DNA from: Desulfovibrio sp.
Lineage (GTDB): Bacteria; Desulfobacterota; Desulfovibrionia; Desulfovibrionales; Desulfovibrionaceae
Direction: 5' to 3'
Assembly: GCA_014804915.1 (NCBI GenBank)
Contig: JAAUYW010000067.1
Location: 4,191 to 14,932 of the forward strand
Length of the DNA stretch: 10,742 nt
In this document: positions 1 to 6,540 of the stretch, piece by piece
Layout: each line of letters opens with the position of its first letter
Numbering within the stretch: position 1 is the stretch's first letter
The notes under the pieces: model-generated
Database searches by the model: none
What the model was told of the DNA's origin: nothing
What the model saw: the letters and a program-made list of their open reading frames with translations, nothing else
Position numbers and translations under genes: made by a program

Positions 1-897
1 CCGCCGCAGGAAGATACTGTATTTGGCGACCTGATCCACGAGCTCACGGCGCCGCTTGTCAGCCAGGTATTCCCGGGGCTGAAAGAGATTCACGCAGTTG
101 ACGCGGCAGGCGTGCATCCGCTGCTGCTTGCAATCGGGGAGGAGCGCTATGCCCCCTATCAGAATGAATCCGGGCCAGCGGAGCTGCTAACACATGCCAT
201 GCATTTGCTAGGCGCAACCCAGACCAGCCTTGCCAAATTCGTCCTGATTGCTGAAAATTCGCCTGGCTGCCCCAGTTGCCGCAATGTGGCGGACTTTTTA
301 AGGCATATGCTGGAACGTATCGATTTTCAGCGCGACCTGCGTTTTATCACGCCGGCAAGTTCGGATACGCTTGATTACAGCGGTTATAAACTGCACCAGG
401 GCTCCAGGCTGATCATGACAGCCTGCGGCCCAAAACGGCGCAATCTTGCATCTGAAATCAGGGATCTGCCTGAGCTGCCTTCCGGATTTTCCAGTCCGCG
501 CGTATGCCTGCCAGGCATTATGGCAATTCGCGAGCAGCGGCACTCCGGCAAGCCTGATGAGCGCGATCCTGAAATCGAAAAGAAACTGTGCGCATGCCTG
601 ACAGGCTGGCGTCAGGCTGAAAATTTCCCTCTTGTTGTGATTGTGGACGATCCGGATTTCTGCTCGGCTTCCCTGGCAAACTTTCTCTGGGTGGCGTTCA
701 CCCGCTCTGACCCTTGCCGTGACAGTTATGGCGTCAATGAAAAAACTGTATGCAAGCGCTGGAGTTGCGATGCGCCCCTTGTTCTGGATGGACGCCTGAA
801 AGCGTTTCAGCCTGCGCCACTGGAAGATGATCCGGCTCTGGTGGAATATATCGAAACTCTTGCCAGCGGACACGGTCCCCTGGCAGGCCTGTTTTGA
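1..897 (+). CDS. UbiD-family decarboxylase, C-terminal part (5' end outside window)
   Basis: The frame is open from the first base, so this is the 3' part of a longer gene; the ATG-less reading from position 1 begins PPQEDTVFGDLIHEL. UbiD enzymes are prenylated-FMN-dependent (de)carboxylases. The visible part matches the family's C-terminal half: the 'APLVSQVFPGL' entry to the last domain, the long alternating strand/helix region, and near the end 'LWVAFTRSDPCRDSYGV', equivalent to the conserved 'WVTFTRxNPARDIYG' segment of large UbiD homologues. The size of the post-catalytic region fits the roughly 600-residue type used late in futalosine-route menaquinone synthesis (MqnL-like) rather than short UbiD. 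That assignment is inference, because the prFMN and catalytic Glu/Arg region lies upstream. The stop overlaps a GAGG ribosome site for nadE 12 bases downstream, so the two are probably one operon. Confidence 0.8.
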   Translation, partial: PPQEDTVFGDLIHELTAPLVSQVFPGLKEIHAVDAAGVHPLLLAIGEERYAPYQNESGPAELLTHAMHLLGATQTSLAKFVLIAENSPGCPSCRNVADFLRHMLERIDFQRDLRFITPASSDTLDYSGYKLHQGSRLIMTACGPKRRNLASEIRDLPELPSGFSSPRVCLPGIMAIREQRHSGKPDERDPEIEKKLCACLTGWRQAENFPLVVIVDDPDFCSASLANFLWVAFTRSDPCRDSYGVNEKTVCKRWSCDAPLVLDGRLKAFQPAPLEDDPALVEYIETLASGHGPLAGLF

Positions 898-909
898 GGC
901 GGAAAAGCA

Positions 910-2325
910 ATGAAAATAGCGCTCCTTCAGCCAGATGTTGTTGACAATGATTTTGAGGGCAATTCACGCAAGCTGGCCGCTCTCTGCGCCAGCGCGGCTG
1001 GTGCGAAGCTTTGCGTTGCTCCTGCCCAGGCCATCACCGGTCCCGGACATGCCCGTTGCGCCGTATCGCCTGACTGGCAGGAACAGGCTGTGCGCCTGGG
1101 CAGGGATCTTGCATGCAGACTTCCTGACGGGCAGGCGCTGCTAACCGCCCTCCCGGGTCTTGGCCCAGCGCTCCTTGAAAACAGGGATGTCCTGTTTCTG
1201 GGCGAGATATTCACTTTCAGTGGCCTGGAAATTGGCATGGATCTTTCGCCTGAAAATCCCTCCCCGGCTGATCTCTGCATTCACCTGGACAGCCGTCCCT
1301 TCGCGCCAGGCATGCAAAACGAATGGGAGCTGCTCCTCTCGGGCCAGTGCCGCCAGCAGGGACGCGCGGCTCTGGCTGTCAATCTTGCAGGCGGCTACGG
1401 TGGCGTCATTTACAATGGCCAAAGCGTTTGCGTTGACAAGAAGGGCGATGTCACGGCCAGGGGCGCCGCCTTTGCTGAGGATGTCCTGGTTGTGGATACA
1501 GATCGGGAACTGGCAGGCAGGCTGGAGCCTTGCGAGGAGCTGCTGGCAGCGCAATGGCAGGCGCTGCGGCTCGGCGTGACGGATTTTTTTGCCAAAACCG
1601 GTGCCAGAAAAGCGGTGCTTGGCCTCTCCGGAGGCATGGATTCGGCATTGGTGGCATGCATTGCGGCAGATGCGCTTGGAGCGGAAAATGTAACGGGGCT
1701 GCTTTTGCCCTCTCCCTATACCAGCAAGGCGTCAATTGACGACGCGCTGGAACTGGCGGCAAATCTGGAAATCAGAACATTCACGCTTGCGATTGATTCG
1801 CTTTTTTCAGAATGTGGCAAAACCCTTTCGCCTGTTTTCGCGCAGGTGGAGGCGGCTCCTGGCGAGCTCACCCGGGAAAACCTGCAGGCGCGGCTCCGCG
1901 GCCTGCTGCTGATGGCCTTTGCCAACTGGACTGGCGCGCTTGTCCTGAACACAGGCAACAAGAGCGAGTCAGCCATGGGCTACTGCACCTTGTACGGCGA
2001 CACGGCTGGCGCGATTGCAGTTATCGGCGACCTCTTCAAAACACAGGTTTATGAGCTGGCAAGATGGTATTGCCGGCAGGCGGGCGCGATGATTATTCCG
2101 GAAAATATCTTCACAAAAGCGCCAAGCGCCGAATTGCGCCCAAACCAGAAAGATACGGATTCTCTCCCTCCCTACGTCGAGCTGGATGGCACGCTCAAGA
2201 GCCTGCTGCGTGGCGAGAAAGGCCATGAGGATCTTGGCCGCCTGGTCAGGAGCCAGGAATTCAAGCGCAGGCAATCGCCGCCGCCATTGCTGGTCAGCGG
2301 CCTGCCGTTGTCCGGTTTCTGTTAG
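910..2325 (+). CDS. nadE: NAD+ synthetase with degenerate N-terminal nitrilase (glutaminase) domain
   Basis: Makes NAD+ from nicotinic acid adenine dinucleotide, ATP and a nitrogen donor, in the cytoplasm. The C-terminal synthetase domain (about 205-471) is intact: P-loop SGGMDS at 240-245, 'LLLPSPYTSKAS' at 265-275, 'NTGNKSE' at 347-353, 'GDLFKTQVYELA' at 373-384 and 'PSAELRPNQKDTDSLP' at 405-420. The N-terminal 200 residues align with the glutaminase domain of glutamine-dependent enzymes (MKIALLQ start; 'VNLAGGYGGVIYNG' at 157-170; 'AFAEDVLVVD' at 187-196). However, the Glu of FPELxLxGY is Ala39 (APAQAITG), the segment with the catalytic Lys is missing, and the Cys of VxICEDxW is Gly109 (LEIGMDLS). 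Total length is 471 against about 540 or more for the two-domain form. It is therefore probably ammonia-dependent. Start chosen at ATG 910 with GAGG at 896-899 overlapping the upstream stop; the methyltransferase follows after 3 bases. Confidence 0.92.
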   Translation: MKIALLQPDVVDNDFEGNSRKLAALCASAAGAKLCVAPAQAITGPGHARCAVSPDWQEQAVRLGRDLACRLPDGQALLTALPGLGPALLENRDVLFLGEIFTFSGLEIGMDLSPENPSPADLCIHLDSRPFAPGMQNEWELLLSGQCRQQGRAALAVNLAGGYGGVIYNGQSVCVDKKGDVTARGAAFAEDVLVVDTDRELAGRLEPCEELLAAQWQALRLGVTDFFAKTGARKAVLGLSGGMDSALVACIAADALGAENVTGLLLPSPYTSKASIDDALELAANLEIRTFTLAIDSLFSECGKTLSPVFAQVEAAPGELTRENLQARLRGLLLMAFANWTGALVLNTGNKSESAMGYCTLYGDTAGAIAVIGDLFKTQVYELARWYCRQAGAMIIPENIFTKAPSAELRPNQKDTDSLPPYVELDGTLKSLLRGEKGHEDLGRLVRSQEFKRRQSPPPLLVSGLPLSGFC

Positions 2326-2328
2326 ACA

Positions 2329-3156
2329 ATGCACGGCAGTTCGCTTTGCCGCATGGGCTGGTTTGTGAAAACCTGGCTTGAGCCTGAAGCAAAGCCCCTG
2401 AATGTGCTCGATGTTGGCAGCTGCGAGGTTGCCGGCGGCTCCTATCGCCGTTTTTTTCCGGAACCGGATTATCATTATACGGGCCTGGATATGGCCCCCG
2501 GGCCAAATGTGGATATTATCCCGCGGCTGCCCTATCACTGGCCGGAGCTGGCAACCGAATCTTTTGATGTTGTTATTTCAGGCCAGGCGTTTGAGCACAT
2601 GGAGTTTTTCTGGCTCGCTGCGCTGGAGATGAGCCGCGCTCTCAAACCGCTGGGGCTGCTTTGCATAGTGGCCCCCAGGGGGTTTCAAAGGCACCGCTAT
2701 CCGGTTGACTGCTACAGGTTTGACGCGGATGGAATGACTGCGCTTGCCCGCTGGTGCAATCTCGAGATTCTGCATGTTTCCACAGACATGGCGCCCCCGG
2801 AAGCCGGCAGCGGCTGGCATATTGAGGGCTGTGAAGATTCCCTGCTTGTGGCCCGCAAGCCGGCTGTCTGGCCCGGGCCTGTCAGGGCGGAAGAATATCG
2901 ATTCGTGGAACCGCCCGAAGATGGGCCAAGGGGAAATTTCGCGCCGGCTCCAGGACCAGCGCCAGAAGCGCCGCCCCCCTCTCCGGAACCGGACGCGCCT
3001 GATCCTGCCCAGGCCGTGCTGCAGGCAATGGCAGCGGAACTGGAGGATTTGCGCGCTCGCGTTGAGTTGTATGAATCCAGCAATTCCTGGCGGCTGACCA
3101 GGCCTTTGCGCAAGCTTGGAAAAATTATCCGCGCAGCCTTTCGCCCCCGTTTTTGA
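2329..3156 (+). CDS. SAM-dependent class I methyltransferase with proline-rich linker and glycosyltransferase-like tail
   Basis: Residues about 24-155 form a Rossmann methyltransferase domain: motif I 'VLDVGSCEVAGGSYR' (26-40), the acidic strand end 'YTGLDMAPGPNVD' (50-62), motif 'FDVVISGQAFEHM' (79-91) and 'RALKPLGLLCIVAP' (103-116). The type-11 pattern with 'EHMEFFWLAALEMSRALKPGG'-like sequence is common among sugar and cell-surface methyltransferases. A proline/alanine-rich linker follows (about 194-226), then a short predicted helix (227-249) and 'SNSWRLTRPLRKLGK' (251-265). That last motif resembles the C-terminal 'SxSWRxTxPLR' tail often seen on polysaccharide glycosyltransferases. Substrate unknown; a surface-glycan role is inference. 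The ATG lies 3 bases after the nadE stop without a good ribosome site, which suggests translational coupling; ATG 2353 is a possible alternative start. No clear terminator follows. Confidence 0.8.
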   Translation: MHGSSLCRMGWFVKTWLEPEAKPLNVLDVGSCEVAGGSYRRFFPEPDYHYTGLDMAPGPNVDIIPRLPYHWPELATESFDVVISGQAFEHMEFFWLAALEMSRALKPLGLLCIVAPRGFQRHRYPVDCYRFDADGMTALARWCNLEILHVSTDMAPPEAGSGWHIEGCEDSLLVARKPAVWPGPVRAEEYRFVEPPEDGPRGNFAPAPGPAPEAPPPSPEPDAPDPAQAVLQAMAAELEDLRARVELYESSNSWRLTRPLRKLGKIIRAAFRPRF

Positions 3157-3240
3157 TAATTGCCGCAACGCTGGACAGCCCCTGTCCACCCCTGAATTCC
3201 CATCCGTATAAATATTTTTATTCCTTGGAATTTCAAATGG

Positions 3241-3279
3241 TTATAAAGCAAATTATATATCTAACCGCTTGATTTATAA
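3241..3279. promoter_or_regulatory. Interrupted inverted repeat, candidate operator upstream of frc
   Basis: TTATAAAGCAA (3241-3251) and TTGATTTATAA (3269-3279) are inverted repeats with 10 of 11 positions matching and a 17-base spacer. They sit just upstream of the candidate -35 element. The two arms are on the same helical scale as regulator half-site pairs. The stretch is AT-rich, so chance matching is more likely than usual; function is inference. Confidence 0.3.
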
Positions 3280-3288
3280 AAGAAATTA

Positions 3289-3318
3289 TTGACGGTTGCT
3301 TAAAATGAGTCCTAAAAC
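3289..3318 (+). promoter_or_regulatory. Possible sigma70-type promoter for the oxalate operon
   Basis: TTGACG (3289-3294, five of six consensus positions) is followed after 18 bases by TAAAAC (3313-3318, four of six). A start a few bases downstream would give a leader of about 25 bases carrying the GGAGG site. The -10 match is modest, so an alternative sigma factor or an activator-dependent promoter is also possible. Confidence 0.35.
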
Positions 3319-3348
3319 AAATCAGCAAAACCAACGGAGGTATGCAAT

Positions 3349-4659
3349 ATGGCAAAACAAGTCGCTCCCCTGGAAGGAATAAGGATAGTTGACTTCACAA
3401 ATGTGCAGTCAGGACCTTCTTGCACCCAGCTGCTTGCCTGGCTTGGCGCTGATGTCTGGAAGATTGAGGAGCCTGGCCGCGGCGATCCCACGCGCAAGGA
3501 ATTGCAGTTCAATCCGGATCTTCCCAGTTATTATTACCTGCAGCTCAATTCCGATAAAAAATCGATAGCCCTGGACGCAAAAACCAAGGACGGCTACGAG
3601 ATTCTGAAAAAGATGATCGAAGGCTGCGACATGTTCATTGAAAATCTGCATCCAGGCGCAATGGACAAGCTCGGTTTCAGCTGGGAGGTAGTTCACAAGC
3701 TAAACCCGAAATGCATTTATGGCAGCATCAAGGGCTTTCCGGTAACTTCGCAATATGCGCATCTGAAAGCCTACGAGCCAATTGCGCAGGTAACTGGCGC
3801 AGCCGCGACCACCACCGGCTGGTTTGAGGGCCAATACAACATTCCCACGCAAAGCGGCGCGGCGCTCGGAGATTCCAATACAGGCATGCACCTCTGCATC
3901 GGCCTGCTGGCCGCGCTTGCGCAACGCGAAAAAACAGGCGAAGGCTGCTTTGTCTATCAGTCCATGCACAATGCCTGCCTCAACCTCTGCCGCATCAAGA
4001 CCCGCGATCAGCTCACGCTCGACAAAATCGGCTATCTTACCCAGTATCCCCAATATCCGGATCAGAAATTCCCGGATTATGTGCCCCGCGCCGGCAATAT
4101 CGAAGGCGGCGGCGTGCTGGGTTGGACATATGCCTGCAAGGGCTTCTACCAGAATCCCCCGGACACCAATGATTTTGTCTATATAATCCTGCAGCGCGAA
4201 GAGAAATCGTTCAAGCTGTTCTGCGAGGGCACAGGCTTCACCGACTGGCTGACCAATCCGGATTTTGCGACAGCAGACGCGCGCGACAGGAACAAGCAGG
4301 CCATTTACAAACGTCTGGGCGAGTGGTGCAAGGACAAGAACAAGTTTGAAGTAACTGCGCATCTGGCGAAATACGAAGTGCCAGTGGGGCCTGTGCTGAA
4401 TACCAGGGAAATTCTCACAGACAAGTCGCTGTACGATGGCAACACCCTCGTCAAGATCAACCAGCCTGGCCCGGTAGGCGAGTTTGTAACAGTTGGCGTG
4501 CCATTTACGCTGAGCAGCTTCCAGCCCACATACGGCCCGTGCCCCGAGCTTGGCGGCAATACCGCAGAAATTCTTGACAAGCTTGGCTTCAGCAAGGCCC
4601 AGCAGGAAGAATTCCGCAAGAACGGCACAACGCACGTACTGCCAGACGGAAAGATGTAG
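3349..4659 (+). CDS. frc: Oxalate CoA-transferase, formyl-CoA:oxalate type (class III CoA-transferase)
   Basis: Moves CoA from formyl-CoA (or another acyl-CoA) to oxalate, producing oxalyl-CoA for the next enzyme. The 436 residues match the class III family from end to end and the 428-residue Oxalobacter Frc in length. Visible features are 'VDFTNVQSGPSCTQLLAWLGADVWKIE' landmarks (14-40) with Gln20 matching Frc Gln17, the catalytic Asp175 in 'SGAALGDSNTGMH' (169-181), and the glycine loop 'EGGGVLGW' (252-259). Compared with Frc as I remember it, the first glycine of the loop is Glu, the position of Trp48 is Glu51 and that of Arg38 is Glu41. Oxalate as acceptor is well supported by the oxc neighbour; the CoA donor is less certain, and acetyl- or succinyl-CoA:oxalate transferase activity is possible. 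Start ATG 3349 has GGAGG at 3336-3340. Confidence 0.85.
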   Translation: MAKQVAPLEGIRIVDFTNVQSGPSCTQLLAWLGADVWKIEEPGRGDPTRKELQFNPDLPSYYYLQLNSDKKSIALDAKTKDGYEILKKMIEGCDMFIENLHPGAMDKLGFSWEVVHKLNPKCIYGSIKGFPVTSQYAHLKAYEPIAQVTGAAATTTGWFEGQYNIPTQSGAALGDSNTGMHLCIGLLAALAQREKTGEGCFVYQSMHNACLNLCRIKTRDQLTLDKIGYLTQYPQYPDQKFPDYVPRAGNIEGGGVLGWTYACKGFYQNPPDTNDFVYIILQREEKSFKLFCEGTGFTDWLTNPDFATADARDRNKQAIYKRLGEWCKDKNKFEVTAHLAKYEVPVGPVLNTREILTDKSLYDGNTLVKINQPGPVGEFVTVGVPFTLSSFQPTYGPCPELGGNTAEILDKLGFSKAQQEEFRKNGTTHVLPDGKM

Positions 4660-4669
4660 GAACAAATCC

Positions 4670-4716
4670 GGCGGCGCAGGCATGCGCCGCCCATACTCAA
4701 GCTGGCGCTATGCGCC
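4670..4716 (+). other. Two GC-rich hairpins in the frc-oxc gap
   Basis: A perfect 9-bp stem, GGCGGCGCA (4670-4678) with TGCGCCGCC (4683-4691) and loop GGCA, starts 10 bases after the frc stop. A second 5-bp stem, GGCGC (4704-4708) with GCGCC (4712-4716), follows. The arms share sequence, so 4673-4678 could instead pair with 4711-4716, and 4684-4688 with 4704-4708. There is no T tract, so neither looks like an intrinsic terminator; mRNA processing, stabilisation or differential expression is more likely. Function is inference. Confidence 0.5.
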
Positions 4717-4738
4717 TTCATAATCGGGCAAAAAACAA

Positions 4739-6484
4739 ATGAGCGACAAAAAACCCTTTGGTCAGCAGCCGCATTTTCCCCAGGATGTAACCGGCATGTA
4801 CGTCCTCGCCCAGGCGCTGAAAAAATGCGGCCTGACCCATATGTTCGGCCTTTGCGGCATTCCGGTTACCGATCTGGCCTATCTTTGCCAGGAATACGGC
4901 GTGCGCTATTTTGGCTTCCGCTTTGAGCAGCAGGCAGGCATGGCTGCGGCCACATACGGCTATCTGACCAAAAAACCCGGCCTGTTGCTGACAGTTAGCT
5001 CGCTTGGCTTTTTGAATGGCCTGACTGCCACAATCAACGCCACTGTGAACTGCTACCCCATGATCCAGATTTCCGGATCCTCATCGCGCGAGCCGGTGGA
5101 CATGAATCAGGGCGCATACGAGCAGCTGGACCAGTTCGCTGTTGCCAAACCGCTTGTCAAGGCCGCGTTCCGCTGCAATGATCCCAAAGACCTGCCCTCC
5201 GCTGTAGCGCGCGCCTGGCGAGCCGCGGTTTCAGGCCGGCCCGGGGGCGTCTATCTGGATGTGGTCGAATCCTGCCTTGGCCAGGTCATCCCGCATGACG
5301 CGATCAGCGACTGGTTCTTCGAGCCTGTTGACCCATGCCCTGCCATGCCGCCCAGCGCTGCTTCGGTAAAGCGCGCCATGGAGCTTCTGGCATCGGCAAA
5401 ACGGCCTGCCTTCCTGTTTGGCAAGGGCGCGGCTTACGCGCAAATTGACGACAAGATCCGTGAACTGGTTGAGAAAACCGGCATTCCCTATTTCCCGATG
5501 TCAATGGCAAAGGGCCTTTTGCCAGACAATCATCCCCTTAGCGCGCTCAGCTGCCGCTCCACAATCATGGAAGAGGCGGATGTGGTAGTGCTTCTGGGCG
5601 CCCGCCTGAACTGGCTGCTGTCGCGCGGCTATGGCAAATGGAGCAAGACGCTCAAATTCATCCAGCTGGATATTGAGCCTCTGGAAATCGACCGCAACCG
5701 CCAGATAGCCGCTCCTGTAGTAGGCGATCTGGACAGCTCCGTAACGGCAATGCTGGAGGCGCTGCCCAGTTACAAGCTGTCCATGGATCCGGCCTGGGTC
5801 AAAAAGCTCCAGGATGAAACCAGGGAAAAAAATGCCAAATTCAGCGAGCGCCTTGCTTCGCACGCGCATGACACCCCAATGACCCACTGGACAGCGCTGG
5901 GCGTAATCAAGCCCATCCTGGCCAAACATCCGGATATCGTGCTAATCAACGAAGGCGCCAACACCCTTGATGACACGCGCGACACAATTGACCAATACAA
6001 GCCCCGCTGCCGCGTTGACTGCGCCACCTGGGCGATCATGGGCATGGGCATGGGCTCCTGCGTTGGCGCGGCTGTTGCCACAGGCCGTTCCGTTGTGGCC
6101 ATAGAAGGCGATTCGGCATTTGGCTTTTCGGGCATGGATTTCGCCACCATCGCCCGCTTCAAGCTGCCGGTTACAGTCATCGTCTTTAACAATGGCGGCA
6201 TTTATAACGGCATTGGCGTCAATCTTTCCAAGGATCCTTCCGATGACAGGGATCCGGCCCCGACCACGCTTGATATCAATGCGCGCTATGAAAAAATCGG
6301 CGAGTGCTTCGGCGCCCAGAGCTATTACGTGCAAACGCCTGCAGAGCTGGAAAAGGCCTTGACAGAATCAATCGCCTCAAAAAAACCATGCTTCATCAAC
6401 GTGCAGCTTGCAGCTGACTCCGGCGTTGAAAGCGGCCATATCGGGTACCTGAATCCGGAATCATTGCAGCATCCGCTGGCCTAG
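4739..6484 (+). CDS. oxc: Oxalyl-CoA decarboxylase (ThDP-dependent)
   Basis: Decarboxylates oxalyl-CoA to formyl-CoA and CO2 in the cytoplasm, the energy-yielding step of oxalate catabolism. The 581 residues carry the three-domain ThDP enzyme layout. Glu63 in 'FRFEQQAG' is the conserved cofactor-activating glutamate, and Tyr127-Glu128 in 'QGAYEQLDQ' match the active-site pair of Oxalobacter Oxc. 'SGRPGGVYLD' (165-174) and 'GKGAAYAQ' lie in the ADP-binding middle domain, and the Mg-ThDP motif runs from GDS (457-459) to NNGG (484-487). 'NNGGIYNG' keeps the Oxc tyrosine (489). The C-terminal lid 'GVESGHIGYLN' keeps the serine (565) but has His567 where I recall Arg555 in the Oxalobacter enzyme. 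The ATG lies 79 bases after frc, has no strong Shine-Dalgarno sequence and is preceded by GGCAAAAAACAA. Confidence 0.95.
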   Translation: MSDKKPFGQQPHFPQDVTGMYVLAQALKKCGLTHMFGLCGIPVTDLAYLCQEYGVRYFGFRFEQQAGMAAATYGYLTKKPGLLLTVSSLGFLNGLTATINATVNCYPMIQISGSSSREPVDMNQGAYEQLDQFAVAKPLVKAAFRCNDPKDLPSAVARAWRAAVSGRPGGVYLDVVESCLGQVIPHDAISDWFFEPVDPCPAMPPSAASVKRAMELLASAKRPAFLFGKGAAYAQIDDKIRELVEKTGIPYFPMSMAKGLLPDNHPLSALSCRSTIMEEADVVVLLGARLNWLLSRGYGKWSKTLKFIQLDIEPLEIDRNRQIAAPVVGDLDSSVTAMLEALPSYKLSMDPAWVKKLQDETREKNAKFSERLASHAHDTPMTHWTALGVIKPILAKHPDIVLINEGANTLDDTRDTIDQYKPRCRVDCATWAIMGMGMGSCVGAAVATGRSVVAIEGDSAFGFSGMDFATIARFKLPVTVIVFNNGGIYNGIGVNLSKDPSDDRDPAPTTLDINARYEKIGECFGAQSYYVQTPAELEKALTESIASKKPCFINVQLAADSGVESGHIGYLNPESLQHPLA

Positions 6485-6494
6485 ATTCGCAAAT

Positions 6495-6520
6495 CGTCCG
6501 CCTCTTGCCGGAGGCGGACG
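6495..6520 (+). other. Perfect GC-rich hairpin in the oxc-transporter gap
   Basis: CGTCCGCCTC (6495-6504) pairs perfectly with GAGGCGGACG (6511-6520) around a 6-base loop, 10 bases after the oxc stop. It is followed by A-rich sequence and the ribosome site AAGGA (6528-6532), not a T tract. It resembles the frc-oxc hairpins in position and composition. It probably shapes transcript stability or the relative output of the transporter; it may also give partial termination. Confidence 0.5.
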
Positions 6521-6540
6521 CAAATACAAGGAAGAGCTTT

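Larger units (their letters stand above)
3157..3348. other. AT-rich intergenic regulatory region upstream of the oxalate operon
   Basis: This gap separates the methyltransferase from frc and is much richer in A+T than the flanking genes. It holds a small GGACAG/CTGTCC hairpin (3173-3187) with no following T tract, an 11-base interrupted inverted repeat (3241-3251 / 3269-3279), a possible promoter and a strong ribosome site, GGAGG at 3336-3340, eight bases before the frc ATG. The position and composition fit the start of a separately regulated transcription unit. Confidence 0.6.

Noticed and set aside
3173..3187. GGACAG/CTGTCC hairpin as terminator of the first operon
   Set aside because: The stem is only 6 bp and is followed by ACCCCTGAATT with no T tract.
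3237..3272. An 11-codon leader peptide (MVIKQIIYLTA)
   Set aside because: It has only a weak GGAA upstream, lies before the likely promoter, shows no run of regulatory codons and has no attenuator after it.
3349..4659. Annotation as carnitine or bile-acid CoA-transferase (CaiB/BaiF)
   Set aside because: These share the same fold, but the full-length similarity to Frc, the SGAALGDSNTGMH segment and the oxc neighbour favour oxalate.
3700..4683. A 327-codon open frame on the minus strand across frc
   Set aside because: It is antisense to a strongly recognisable Frc, lacks a ribosome site and matches no family I know; it reflects codon bias of the + strand gene. The other long minus-strand frames over nadE, oxc, cydA and cydB were rejected for the same reason.
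4739..6484. Annotation as acetolactate synthase
   Set aside because: The ThDP fold is shared, but the YEQLDQ, GKGAAYAQ and NNGGIY segments and the frc neighbour point to oxalyl-CoA decarboxylase.
6505..6540. TTG at 6505 as the transporter start
   Set aside because: It falls in the loop of a perfect hairpin with no ribosome site, and the extra residues (PEADANTRKSF) are not like the family N-terminus. ATG 6541 has AAGGA at good spacing.
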